Below, in pieces: positions 15,180-22,626 of a stretch of DNA of 64,000 nucleotides; position 1 is the stretch's first letter; every line of letters starts with the position of its first letter. This DNA is from Pseudalkalibacillus sp052246725 (GTDB lineage Bacteria > Bacillota > Bacilli > Bacillales > Fictibacillaceae), in assembly GCA_052246725.1 (NCBI GenBank), contig JBQQCL010000003.1; one strand, written 5' to 3'. The position numbers were made by a program, and so were the translations under genes. Under the pieces are notes generated by a model, which saw only the letters and a list, made by a program, of their open reading frames with translations, made no database searches and had not been told where the DNA came from.

Positions 15180-15350
15180 GGTGCCAATGGCGGTGCCTGG
15201 CACCATTTGAAACCCCTTCTGCCCCAAGGGATTCGTTTCGGTGCCTGGCACCATCTGAAACCCCTTCTGCTCCAAGGGATTGGTTTCGGTGCCTGGCACC
15301 ATCTGAAACCCCTTCTGCCCCAAGGGATTGGTTTTGGTGCCTGGCACTTG
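15180..15350. repeat. 48-bp-period GGTGCCTGGCACC array, locus B (4 palindromes)
   Basis: Cores begin at 15192, 15240, 15288 and 15336, exactly 48 apart; the first three are perfect GGTGCCTGGCACC. The linker is itself nearly palindromic: GAAACCCCTT...AAGGGATTGGTTTC. The array is the best preserved of the window and lies directly after the DUF1287 gene. Confidence 0.95.
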
Positions 15351-15504
15351 ATTTGCGGCACCTGATTTGGCATTTTTCACATTAAACACCATAGATCCTG
15401 CATCTTTCTGCGTCAAAGCACAGGATTTGACAAGCCGAACCTGACAAAAGTCGTCTGGAGAACGACTATAGTCCGCTATCTTTTTTCGACACACCTTCTA
15501 CATT

Positions 15505-15536
15505 AAAAAGAGGCTGGCCACATGACCATCCTCTCA
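15505..15536 (-). terminator. Terminator of the dehydrogenase/symporter operon
   Basis: On the minus strand GAGAGGATGG...CCAGCCTCTT is followed by TTTTT, starting just after the stop at 15541. Confidence 0.75.
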
Positions 15537-15540
15537 CATT

Positions 15541-16599
15541 TTACAATCCAGTTATACGCGTTTTGATTTCGCTTATGACATCAGTAGTTGTCGCATTCCC
15601 TTTCAAATCCGGGGTTTTGACGCCATCTGCCAGAACGTCTTCCACAGCCTTCAAAAGATAATCCGCCGCTTTTTTCTCACCCAAATGCTCTAGCATCATT
15701 TTTCCGGTCCAGATCTGACCGATTGGATTTGCAATTCCTTTCCCGACGATATCCGGAGCCGATCCGTGTACAGGTTCGAACATAGATGGATATTTTCCGT
15801 TCAAGTTGATGTTCGCTGCTGGCGCTACACCAATGCTTCCCATGATTGCAGCACCTATATCACTCAGGATATCCCCGAACAGATTGCTTGCCGCCACTAC
15901 ATCAAAAGACGCTGGCTTCGTAACAAAAAAAGCTGATAACGCATCAATATGTGAGGATTCTACCTCAATATCAGGGTAATTCTCTGCTACTTCTTTTACA
16001 GTCCTGTCCCAGAATGGCATCGAATGGACGATTCCATTGGACTTCGTCGCACTCGTCAGCTTTCCTCGCCGCTGTTTTGCCAGCTCGAACGCAAACCGCA
16101 ACACACGCTCCGTCCCTTTTTTCGTAAAAATATTATTCTGGATCGCAATTTCATCTTCACCGCGGTGAATCGTACCGCCTACCTCACTGTACTCCCCTTC
16201 ACTGTTCTCCCGGACAATAACAAAATCAAAACCATCCGGATTCTGAAGAGGAGACGCAATGCCAGGTAATTGCTTAGCTGGCCTGACATTGATCACTTGT
16301 TCGAATTCCCGTCGTATTTTGATCAAAAGTCCCCACAGTGAAATATGATCCGGAACCAGCTTCGGATTCCCGACAGCACCAAGGAAAACTGCGTTATGCT
16401 GTGACAACCTCTCCAATCCATCCTCAGGCATCATCTCACCATGTTCGAGATAATACTCACAGCTCCATGGATAGTGGCTGTATTTGAACTTGAAGCCACC
16501 GTGCACCTCAGCCAAAGTATCTAATACGTCTAACGTTCCAGGCATGACCTCAGTTCCGACTCCATCACCTGGAACAACGCCGATCTCATACATTTTCAT
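15541..16599 (-). CDS. Tartrate/D-malate-type beta-decarboxylating dehydrogenase (TtuC/DmlA family)
   Basis: NAD-dependent oxidative decarboxylation of a (R)-hydroxyacid such as D-malate or tartrate, cytosolic. It belongs to the isocitrate/isopropylmalate dehydrogenase fold: GDGVGTEVMPG at the N-terminus, the substrate loop SLWGLLIKIRREFEQVINVRP, the catalytic Tyr in ENSEGEYSEVGG, ATKSNG with the catalytic Lys, the metal Asp residues in NLFGDILSDIGAAIMGS, and PVHGSAPDIVGKG. The SLW in place of the leucine-binding motif of LeuB, and no leu genes nearby, argue for TtuC/DmlA. Last gene of the LacI-regulated cluster; GGAGGG lies upstream of the ATG. Confidence 0.88.
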   Translation of the reverse strand: MKMYEIGVVPGDGVGTEVMPGTLDVLDTLAEVHGGFKFKYSHYPWSCEYYLEHGEMMPEDGLERLSQHNAVFLGAVGNPKLVPDHISLWGLLIKIRREFEQVINVRPAKQLPGIASPLQNPDGFDFVIVRENSEGEYSEVGGTIHRGEDEIAIQNNIFTKKGTERVLRFAFELAKQRRGKLTSATKSNGIVHSMPFWDRTVKEVAENYPDIEVESSHIDALSAFFVTKPASFDVVAASNLFGDILSDIGAAIMGSIGVAPAANINLNGKYPSMFEPVHGSAPDIVGKGIANPIGQIWTGKMMLEHLGEKKAADYLLKAVEDVLADGVKTPDLKGNATTTDVISEIKTRITGL

Positions 16600-16619
16600 C
16601 TCAAGCCCTCCTATGTAAA

Positions 16620-16648
16620 TGAAGAAACCCCCAAAAATAGGGGTCTCA
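16620..16648 (-). terminator. Intercistronic hairpin
   Basis: GAAACCCCC pairs with GGGGTCTC between the alcohol dehydrogenase and the downstream dehydrogenase. The T tail is poor (TTCATTT), so it may attenuate or protect mRNA ends and is not a full terminator. Confidence 0.5.
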
Positions 16649-16658
16649 ACATAATAAA

Positions 16659-17834
16659 TTACTGACCAAGCTTAAGCTCACCCTTATAGGCTGCTCCATA
16701 AACATCTCTTGTTGATTCTAATGTGTATTTTTTCGGACTTCTTACAAGAAGGCGTTTCTGCTCGATTCCATTTTTCGCAAGCGTATCTAAATCACTCTCT
16801 TTGATACCGTATTCTTCAAGTGTCGTTGGAAGCCCAACATCTTTTACTAGATCTTGCAACGCTTTTACTACAGAAACCGCCAACTCCCTATCACTCTTTT
16901 CTTCCGTCGGTAGACCGAACTCATGAGCTAACACTTTCATTTTCGGTAAGCATGCTGGCCAAATATAATCGAAAACATAAGGTAGTAAAACCGCATTAGA
17001 TTCACCATGCGGAATTTTGAACAAACCACCGAGCGGGTATGCCAATGCATGAACACCTGCTACTCCAGCATTATAAAAGCTTAACCCTGCGATCATGCTT
17101 CCCCAGGCCATTTCCCGCCGGGCTTCTTTATTAGAGCCATGCCATACTGCAGTTCGGAGGTTTTTCGTTATTTTCCGGATCGCTTCAAGTGCGAGCGCAT
17201 CTGTAAGGTCGGTCGCGTTAACTGAGACATAAGCTTCAATTGCGTGTGTCAATGCATCAACTCCACTTGAAGCAGTCACCCTTGATGGTAACGTATAGGT
17301 CAACTCAGGATCGATAACCGCAACATCTGCAAGTAAATACTCATGTGTGATTACATCTTTCGTATCTTTTAATGAGAATACGGCGATATCTGTAATCTCT
17401 GCTCCAGTGCCGGCAGTCGTCGGGATCAATACTTTAGGTAAGCCTCTGTCACTTAATGTTTTCGTACCTGATAAATTCAAATACTCCTCAACAGTTCCTT
17501 CATTTTTCGCAAGTACTGAAGCCGCTTTTGTGATATCGAGGCAACTTCCGCCACCGATCCCGATGACAAGGTCTGCACCAAATTCACGTACCGCATTTAC
17601 GGCATTATCGCCCACATTTAAAGGTGGTTCTGGTTGGATCTCAGTATATAAGGAGTACTCTACCCCTTCTCTTTCCAATACTTCTTCAACCCTTTGAGAA
17701 AGTCCTACCTCAACAACGACAGGATCTGCAAAGATCATCACTTTTTTGGTTTTAAACTTATGAACGATCTCAGCTACGTTCTTGATAGATCCCTCTCCTG
17801 TTATCAATGTTAAGGGTGAAACGAATGAATGCAT
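16659..17834 (-). CDS. Iron-containing alcohol dehydrogenase
   Basis: Type III (Fe/Zn) NAD(P)-dependent alcohol dehydrogenase, cytosolic. Key blocks: nucleotide loop IGIGGGSCLD near residue 95, PTTAGTGAE near 140, and the metal ligands Asp near LLADVAVIDPEL region, GVDALTHAIEAYVS (His), VHALAYPLGGLFKIPHGESNAVLLP (two His). 391 residues is the normal size. GGAGGAG is five bases before the ATG. The start lies 33 bases after the symporter stop, so the genes are probably cotranscribed. The alcohol oxidised is not known; with the neighbouring aldehyde dehydrogenase it could turn a primary alcohol into an acid. Confidence 0.9.
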   Translation of the reverse strand: MHSFVSPLTLITGEGSIKNVAEIVHKFKTKKVMIFADPVVVEVGLSQRVEEVLEREGVEYSLYTEIQPEPPLNVGDNAVNAVREFGADLVIGIGGGSCLDITKAASVLAKNEGTVEEYLNLSGTKTLSDRGLPKVLIPTTAGTGAEITDIAVFSLKDTKDVITHEYLLADVAVIDPELTYTLPSRVTASSGVDALTHAIEAYVSVNATDLTDALALEAIRKITKNLRTAVWHGSNKEARREMAWGSMIAGLSFYNAGVAGVHALAYPLGGLFKIPHGESNAVLLPYVFDYIWPACLPKMKVLAHEFGLPTEEKSDRELAVSVVKALQDLVKDVGLPTTLEEYGIKESDLDTLAKNGIEQKRLLVRSPKKYTLESTRDVYGAAYKGELKLGQ

Positions 17835-17867
17835 GGTATCTCCTCCAAATTTATTATCTAAATCTAT

Positions 17868-19364
17868 TTACCCAGTAAGCCTTTCATCACTTTCTTTTGA
17901 AACCACAGGTGTTGCTAGTTTCGTATATACAAACATGGTAATCATACCAACAAGAACACCAAGCCCTGCTGCACCGAATGGATTTGTAAAATTAAGTCCG
18001 AACGGCAAATAAACGAACCAATAAGTCAACGTACCTGACAGCAAGGAAAAGATTGCCCCTTTCTTCGTAGCACGTTTCCAAAGACCTCCTACAATCAGCG
18101 GCCCTGCTGTTGCAGATACAATTCCACCAATTCCAATCCACATGAACACCGATAAGAACTTCGGCGGTGACCAGGCAAACATGATACCCGCGATGATCAC
18201 TAAGAAGGTTGAGTAACGACTGATCAGCAACTCATTCCGTTCAGCCTTCTCTTTTGAAATTTTTATCCGTGGCACAATCGTTTTACGATACAAGTCATTA
18301 GCAAGCAACTGTGTCAACGAAACTATCAAACCATCTGATGTCGACATGACAGCTGATAAAACGGCAACCGCAAAAAATGCAGCTACAAACGGCGGGAAAA
18401 TTTCACTGAAGAGCACAGGGATAATTTGGTCCGGTGCAATATTTGCCCCTGGATCTACAACAGCGATTCCTAACATTCCACCAAGTCCCATCAACGGCAA
18501 GATTGTCGCAAAAATCGTACACCACATAATGAGCTTCTTCATTTCTTTATTCGAACGGACCGCCATGAACTTATTTCCAAGGTGCGGTAAGACGCTGAAT
18601 GGCAAGTGGGCTACAAAGAGCAACGCTACAAGCCAAAAAGCTCCATACGTTTTATCTCCTGGTAAAAAGAGCTGATCGAATGCTCCAGTCGGATTACGTT
18701 CTTTAATAAGCTGGATCATATCGCTGAAGTTACCCTCAACACCGACACTTAATAAGAAACAAACCAATACTACAATCGCTGTAATTACCATCAAAAAGCC
18801 TTGGACTGCATCAGTCATGATATCCGAGTGTGAGCCGCCCATGAATACATAAACGGCAAGGACGATACCAGTGATGAAAAGTCCGACTTCATATTTTACA
18901 CCCATCATTGTTTGGAACATTGTCGCAGCGGCAACGAATTGGGAAACAACATAGAAAATCAATAGAATTGAAATGATGGTCAATACAATTCGTAAAAATT
19001 CACTGTTAAAACGATCTCCTAAAAACTCAGGGATTGTCCGTGTTCCGAATTCATCCCCATAACGTTTGATTGCTTTTGCAACAAATAACATCCCGAATAC
19101 CGTTGCAATCGGGTACAAAAGCGGGTACCACAGACTCGGTGTCCCAAGATCATAAGCAAGCCCCGGCATCCCCATGAAGGTGGAACCACTCGAAACACCC
19201 GCAGCAATGACGAGGGCTACCGTCAATGGACCATAACTCGAACGGGCTGTGGCAAAGTCATCCGAGTTCTTCGTTTTCTTCATGCCAAAATATCCGAATA
19301 GGACCATGCCGAGCAAAAAGACCGACATTATGATCCAAGAATAAGTTACAATCGCATTTTCCAT
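17868..19364 (-). CDS. Sodium:solute symporter (SSS family)
   Basis: Na+-coupled importer with about 13 membrane spans and 498 residues. Family signature blocks: ITYSWIIMSVFLLGMVLFGY at the N-terminus, VALVIAAGVSSGSTFMGMPG (first unwound helix and sodium site), VMGGSHSDIMTDAVQGFLM-like segment and AVLSAVMSTSDGLIVSLTQL with the conserved Ser/Thr of sodium site 2. GAGGGGTG precedes the ATG. A 34-residue accessory membrane protein gene lies immediately upstream. It presumably takes up the substrate of the cluster; sequence alone does not name it. Confidence 0.92.
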   Translation of the reverse strand: MENAIVTYSWIIMSVFLLGMVLFGYFGMKKTKNSDDFATARSSYGPLTVALVIAAGVSSGSTFMGMPGLAYDLGTPSLWYPLLYPIATVFGMLFVAKAIKRYGDEFGTRTIPEFLGDRFNSEFLRIVLTIISILLIFYVVSQFVAAATMFQTMMGVKYEVGLFITGIVLAVYVFMGGSHSDIMTDAVQGFLMVITAIVVLVCFLLSVGVEGNFSDMIQLIKERNPTGAFDQLFLPGDKTYGAFWLVALLFVAHLPFSVLPHLGNKFMAVRSNKEMKKLIMWCTIFATILPLMGLGGMLGIAVVDPGANIAPDQIIPVLFSEIFPPFVAAFFAVAVLSAVMSTSDGLIVSLTQLLANDLYRKTIVPRIKISKEKAERNELLISRYSTFLVIIAGIMFAWSPPKFLSVFMWIGIGGIVSATAGPLIVGGLWKRATKKGAIFSLLSGTLTYWFVYLPFGLNFTNPFGAAGLGVLVGMITMFVYTKLATPVVSKESDERLTG

Positions 19365-19376
19365 AGTCTACACCCC

Positions 19377-19481
19377 TCACTCTTTGTCATCTAATAGGTT
19401 TGTTTTGAATAAAATGAAAGCCATGACACCCCAAGTACCTAAAATGAGAGTTGCCATAATATATAGAAACGTCATGAACAT
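19377..19481 (-). CDS. Symporter small accessory protein, 34 aa
   Basis: A one-helix membrane protein: MFMTFLYIMATLILGTWGVM, then AFILFKTNLLDDKE. AAGGGGTGT directly precedes the ATG. The start overlaps the end of the 19472-19963 gene and the stop is 12 bases before the symporter ATG. This position and layout fit the small accessory proteins found next to SSS symporters in Bacillota. Confidence 0.8.
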   Translation of the reverse strand: MFMTFLYIMATLILGTWGVMAFILFKTNLLDDKE

Positions 19482-19963
19482 ACACCCCTTGTTTTTAAGA
19501 AATTTTTGATTTCAGGATAGCGATCAACCACGTCAATTTGTTCCGAGATAGATTCATAGAGTACAAGTTGAGGTTTTTTCTTCACCTCCTCTCGATAGAT
19601 CTCGTAAGGCAAGTAGATCAGAAAAGAGTCCACTTGATTGATCTTCGGGACACTCCAAGATCGGACTTTGTGAATGTAATGCCTTCTTAGAAATTCATGC
19701 CCTTCTTCTAATGCATGATTCTCTGTCCATTTGGGAGAAAGAATGATTTCAGGATCAATCTCGGTTTCTTCAGTCTCAAGGCGCTGATCCAACATTGATG
19801 TTTCTCCTTTTACAAGATTGGTCATCAGGAAACGAAGATCGTTTTTTTTACGCCCGATGAATGGCTTGTACTCCACATTCCACTTTGAGAAAAGGTACGG
19901 ATAGTAGAGTAACAGTTCTCTAGGCTGATTGACTCGCCTGTCTCGAATTGGCATCGCTTTCAT
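19472..19963 (-). CDS. Hypothetical protein of the symporter cluster, 163 aa
   Basis: No family recognised. The ATG at 19963 (MKAMPIRDRRVNQPRELLLY) has GAGGTGAT five bases upstream. The protein is soluble, charged, and contains PYLFSKWNVEYKPFIGRKKN and YLPYEIYREEVKKKPQLVLYES. It overlaps the accessory-protein gene by 10 bases and begins 15 bases after the aldehyde dehydrogenase stop, so it is embedded in the operon and likely coupled in translation. It could be a regulator or pathway enzyme of a new type. Confidence 0.75.
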   Translation of the reverse strand: MKAMPIRDRRVNQPRELLLYYPYLFSKWNVEYKPFIGRKKNDLRFLMTNLVKGETSMLDQRLETEETEIDPEIILSPKWTENHALEEGHEFLRRHYIHKVRSWSVPKINQVDSFLIYLPYEIYREEVKKKPQLVLYESISEQIDVVDRYPEIKNFLKTRGVCS

Positions 19964-19978
19964 TTTTATCACCTCGTT

Positions 19979-21409
19979 TTAAAAGCGGTAGTTTAAGCTG
20001 ATCATCTTAAGTCTTGTCATTTCTTTTATGGCGTATTTGATCCCTTCATGACCATAACCGGAATCCTTTACACCACCGTATGGCATATGATCGAATCGCG
20101 TCGTAGGAATATCATTGACAAGCACTTGCCCGACATCAAGCCCATGAGCCATCTTGAGTGCCTGTTGTAAGTTGTTTGTGAAAACCCCCGCATTGAGACC
20201 GAAATCACTCTGATTCATCGAGCGAAGTGCTTCCTCCTCGTTTTGCACAGGCTGCAAAATCACTACAGGCCCGAAGATTTCCTGGCAGGACACTTTGTCA
20301 GATGATTGGATACCTGTTAAAACTGTCGGGAGAATACCGTTTGCTTTTCTTTCCCCTCCCGTTAGAAGAGTCGCTCCATTTTCCACCGCTTCATCAATCC
20401 AGTTAAGGATGCGTTCTTGTGACTTTTTGTTGATCAAGCTTGTCACTATCGTTTCATCATCAAGCGGATCGCCAAAGGTCACCTCATTCGTTTTCTTAAC
20501 AAAAGCTTGTTTGAATGCTTCAAACACTGCCTCATGCACGTAAATTCGTTGCGTACTTATACAAACCTGGCCATTGTAAATGAATGCGCCTGTAACTGCT
20601 TTTTCAGCTATTTGTTGAATTGAATCACTTGCCGAAGCATCAACATAAAGCGCTGAATTGCTTCCAAGCTCAAGCGTCACCCGTTTCAAACCAGCCTGGC
20701 TCTTGATCAGCTTTCCGACTTGCGGGCTCCCTGTGAAGGAAATTTTTTGTACACGGGAGTCATCCAGCATCACTTTTCCAAGCTTCGGACCTTCACCTGG
20801 AACGACATTGAAAGCACCATCTGGCAAACCGGCTTTTGTGAACAGTCCGGCCAGCTTCAGGCTTGAAATCGGTGTTTGCTCTGCAGGTTTTACAATGATT
20901 GTGTTCCCGGAAGCAAGCGCCGGTCCGACTTTATGAACGACAAGATTAAGCGGAAAATTGAATGGTGTGATTGCCCCGACAACACCGATTGGTTCGTGAA
21001 TGGTATAGGCATCCCGCCCTTCGCCTCCTATTGCCGCATCTAACGGAATGTATTCTCCAGCAATATGCTTTGCCTCTTCTCCGGAAAAACGCAACGTTTG
21101 AACGGACCGATCAATCTCATTTCTCGCTGCTGTAATCGGCTTACATGCTTCAAGCGTAACGATCTTAGCAAACTCTTCTTTTTCTTCCTCAAGTAAATCA
21201 GCTGCTTTATATAGGATTTCCGCGCGTTCGTTCGCTGTCAGCGCTTTCATTTTGCTGAAAGCTTCATATGCACGATCAATAGCTTCCTGCATTTCCTCCA
21301 CTGTTGCATCTGCCACCTGAGCTATTTCATCTTCTGTATGCGGCTGAATGACTGCATACGTATTCGTAGGTTCAACTTCCTTACCCCCAATAAACAATCC
21401 TTTCCACAT
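19979..21409 (-). CDS. NAD(P)-dependent aldehyde dehydrogenase
   Basis: Oxidises an aldehyde to the acid in the cytosol. ATG 21409 (MWKGLFIGGKEV) is preceded by GGAGGAG at six bases; the frame extends five codons further up. Conserved blocks: TPFNFPLNLVVHKVGPALASGN near 150, FTGSPQVGK, catalytic Glu in VTLELGSNSALYVD, catalytic Cys in NGQVCISTQR, and QEIFGPVV. The overall pattern is near the lactaldehyde/phosphonoacetaldehyde/sulfolactaldehyde group of short-substrate enzymes. First gene of a five-gene operon, with a palindromic operator 22 bases upstream. Exact substrate not resolved. Confidence 0.9.
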   Translation of the reverse strand: MWKGLFIGGKEVEPTNTYAVIQPHTEDEIAQVADATVEEMQEAIDRAYEAFSKMKALTANERAEILYKAADLLEEEKEEFAKIVTLEACKPITAARNEIDRSVQTLRFSGEEAKHIAGEYIPLDAAIGGEGRDAYTIHEPIGVVGAITPFNFPLNLVVHKVGPALASGNTIIVKPAEQTPISSLKLAGLFTKAGLPDGAFNVVPGEGPKLGKVMLDDSRVQKISFTGSPQVGKLIKSQAGLKRVTLELGSNSALYVDASASDSIQQIAEKAVTGAFIYNGQVCISTQRIYVHEAVFEAFKQAFVKKTNEVTFGDPLDDETIVTSLINKKSQERILNWIDEAVENGATLLTGGERKANGILPTVLTGIQSSDKVSCQEIFGPVVILQPVQNEEEALRSMNQSDFGLNAGVFTNNLQQALKMAHGLDVGQVLVNDIPTTRFDHMPYGGVKDSGYGHEGIKYAIKEMTRLKMISLNYRF

Positions 21410-21430
21410 ATGTTTCTCCTCCATTCTCTA

Positions 21431-21444
21431 TGAATACGTATTCA
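21431..21444. promoter_or_regulatory. LacI-type operator TGAATACGTATTCA, copy 1
   Basis: A perfect 14-bp palindrome with central CG, just upstream of the aldehyde dehydrogenase ATG. The identical sequence stands upstream of the LacI gene at 22480. The form matches operators of the LacI family, so repression of the operon and autoregulation are likely. Confidence 0.85.
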
Positions 21445-21466
21445 AATAGTCTGAAAAAAGAGAGAA

Positions 21467-22465
21467 CTAATCAAGTTCCTTTGTTGTCTCTCTGATATAC
21501 AATTCTGGTTGGATCGTGATATTGATTTCTTTTTTTATTTCTTCTGCTTCCATTAAATATAACAGGTTCTCAATAGCCAACTGACCAAGGTTTTCAGAAC
21601 TTTCAGGTCCTATGGTTGTCAATTTGAAGCTTTTATGTGAACTCCATTCAATATTGTCCATTCCAATCAAGCTTATATCATCTGGTATAGAGTATCCTTT
21701 TTCAAGCAGATAATCGAGAATGAAAATGGCGATCGAATCCGTTGCTGCAAATATCGCAGTTGGTCGGCGTTTTCTAGCAAGCATCGATTCTAATGCACGC
21801 TGAATCTCTTCACCTGTAGTATCCGTCACTTGGATAAAGTACTCAGGAACCTCAATTTCTCGTTCAGTAAGGGCATCATGATAGCCTTTGTGTCTACCGT
21901 GAAAAGTAGACATTTTCATATCTCCGCCAATCCAAGCGATTTCTCTGTGCCCAAGTTCTAATAGATGTTCAGTCGCCATCTTGCCGGCAGCGATGTTATC
22001 AATCTCAACATAATGACCACCTTTACGATGTTTACGGTTGAACATCATGGACGGGATATCAAGCTTTTGAAGTTCCTCGAAAATCGGATCGTCATAAAAA
22101 ATGGAAGAAAGAATGATCCCATCGACCTGGTGACTCAACACATCTTTATAGACAGACATGTTATCACCATAATTCTCGAAGTGTACATTCGTATGATACC
22201 CATGCTCTTTAGCATCGTTGACAATTGAAGTGGTCGTCTCCACGAAAAATGGGTTGTGTAAAGGACCAGAAATTAATGCAATAGACTTCGTCTTCTTATT
22301 AACGAGGGATCGAGCAATGGAATTCGGTCGATAGTTCAACTCCTCCATCGCTTTTATGACGCTTTCACGCGCCACCTTACTTACTTTTGATGGATCATTC
22401 AATACTCTGGATACTGTAGACTGGGATACCCCAGCGTGTTTTGCAACATCTTTTGATGAGACCAT
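21467..22465 (-). CDS. LacI-family transcriptional regulator
   Basis: DNA-binding repressor with sugar-binding-like effector domain. Residues 1-50 form the HTH and hinge: MVSSKDVAKHAGVSQSTVSR followed by NYRPNSIARSLVNKKT. The effector core has HNPFFVE, GIILSS, GHREIAWIGG, TAIFAATDSIA and GMDNIEWSS. 332 residues. AGGAG lies eight to nine bases before the ATG. It is transcribed toward the operon it precedes (stop 57 bases from the aldehyde dehydrogenase ATG) and has an operator on each side, so it may be the first gene of the transcript as well as its repressor. Confidence 0.93.
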   Translation of the reverse strand: MVSSKDVAKHAGVSQSTVSRVLNDPSKVSKVARESVIKAMEELNYRPNSIARSLVNKKTKSIALISGPLHNPFFVETTTSIVNDAKEHGYHTNVHFENYGDNMSVYKDVLSHQVDGIILSSIFYDDPIFEELQKLDIPSMMFNRKHRKGGHYVEIDNIAAGKMATEHLLELGHREIAWIGGDMKMSTFHGRHKGYHDALTEREIEVPEYFIQVTDTTGEEIQRALESMLARKRRPTAIFAATDSIAIFILDYLLEKGYSIPDDISLIGMDNIEWSSHKSFKLTTIGPESSENLGQLAIENLLYLMEAEEIKKEINITIQPELYIRETTKELD

Positions 22466-22479
22466 GGCTTTTTCTCCTA

Positions 22480-22493
22480 TGAATACGTATTCA
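22480..22493. promoter_or_regulatory. LacI-type operator TGAATACGTATTCA, copy 2
   Basis: Second exact copy, 14 bases upstream of the LacI start codon, consistent with autoregulation. Confidence 0.85.
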
Positions 22494-22575
22494 CAACTTC
22501 TTGTCTAACACCTTAATAAAAAAAGAATCTTATGTCAACAATTTTCTGAAAACTAATTGTGGTGGTACATATTAA

Positions 22576-22610
22576 CAAAAACCACACCGGTCATACCGAC
22601 CGATGTGGTT
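22576..22610 (-). terminator. Terminator of the RND exporter gene
   Basis: On the minus strand AACCACATCGGTC...GACCGGTGTGGTT is followed by TTTTT, about 20 bases after the stop at 22627. Confidence 0.9.
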
Positions 22611-22626
22611 CCTGCTTCTAACAAAC

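Noticed and set aside
15017..15494. Open frames with VPGT/QKGFQM repeats as proteins
   Set aside because: They are translations of the 48-bp palindrome arrays (also at 59970-60206 and 11605-11856), have no ribosome sites, and overlap in several frames.
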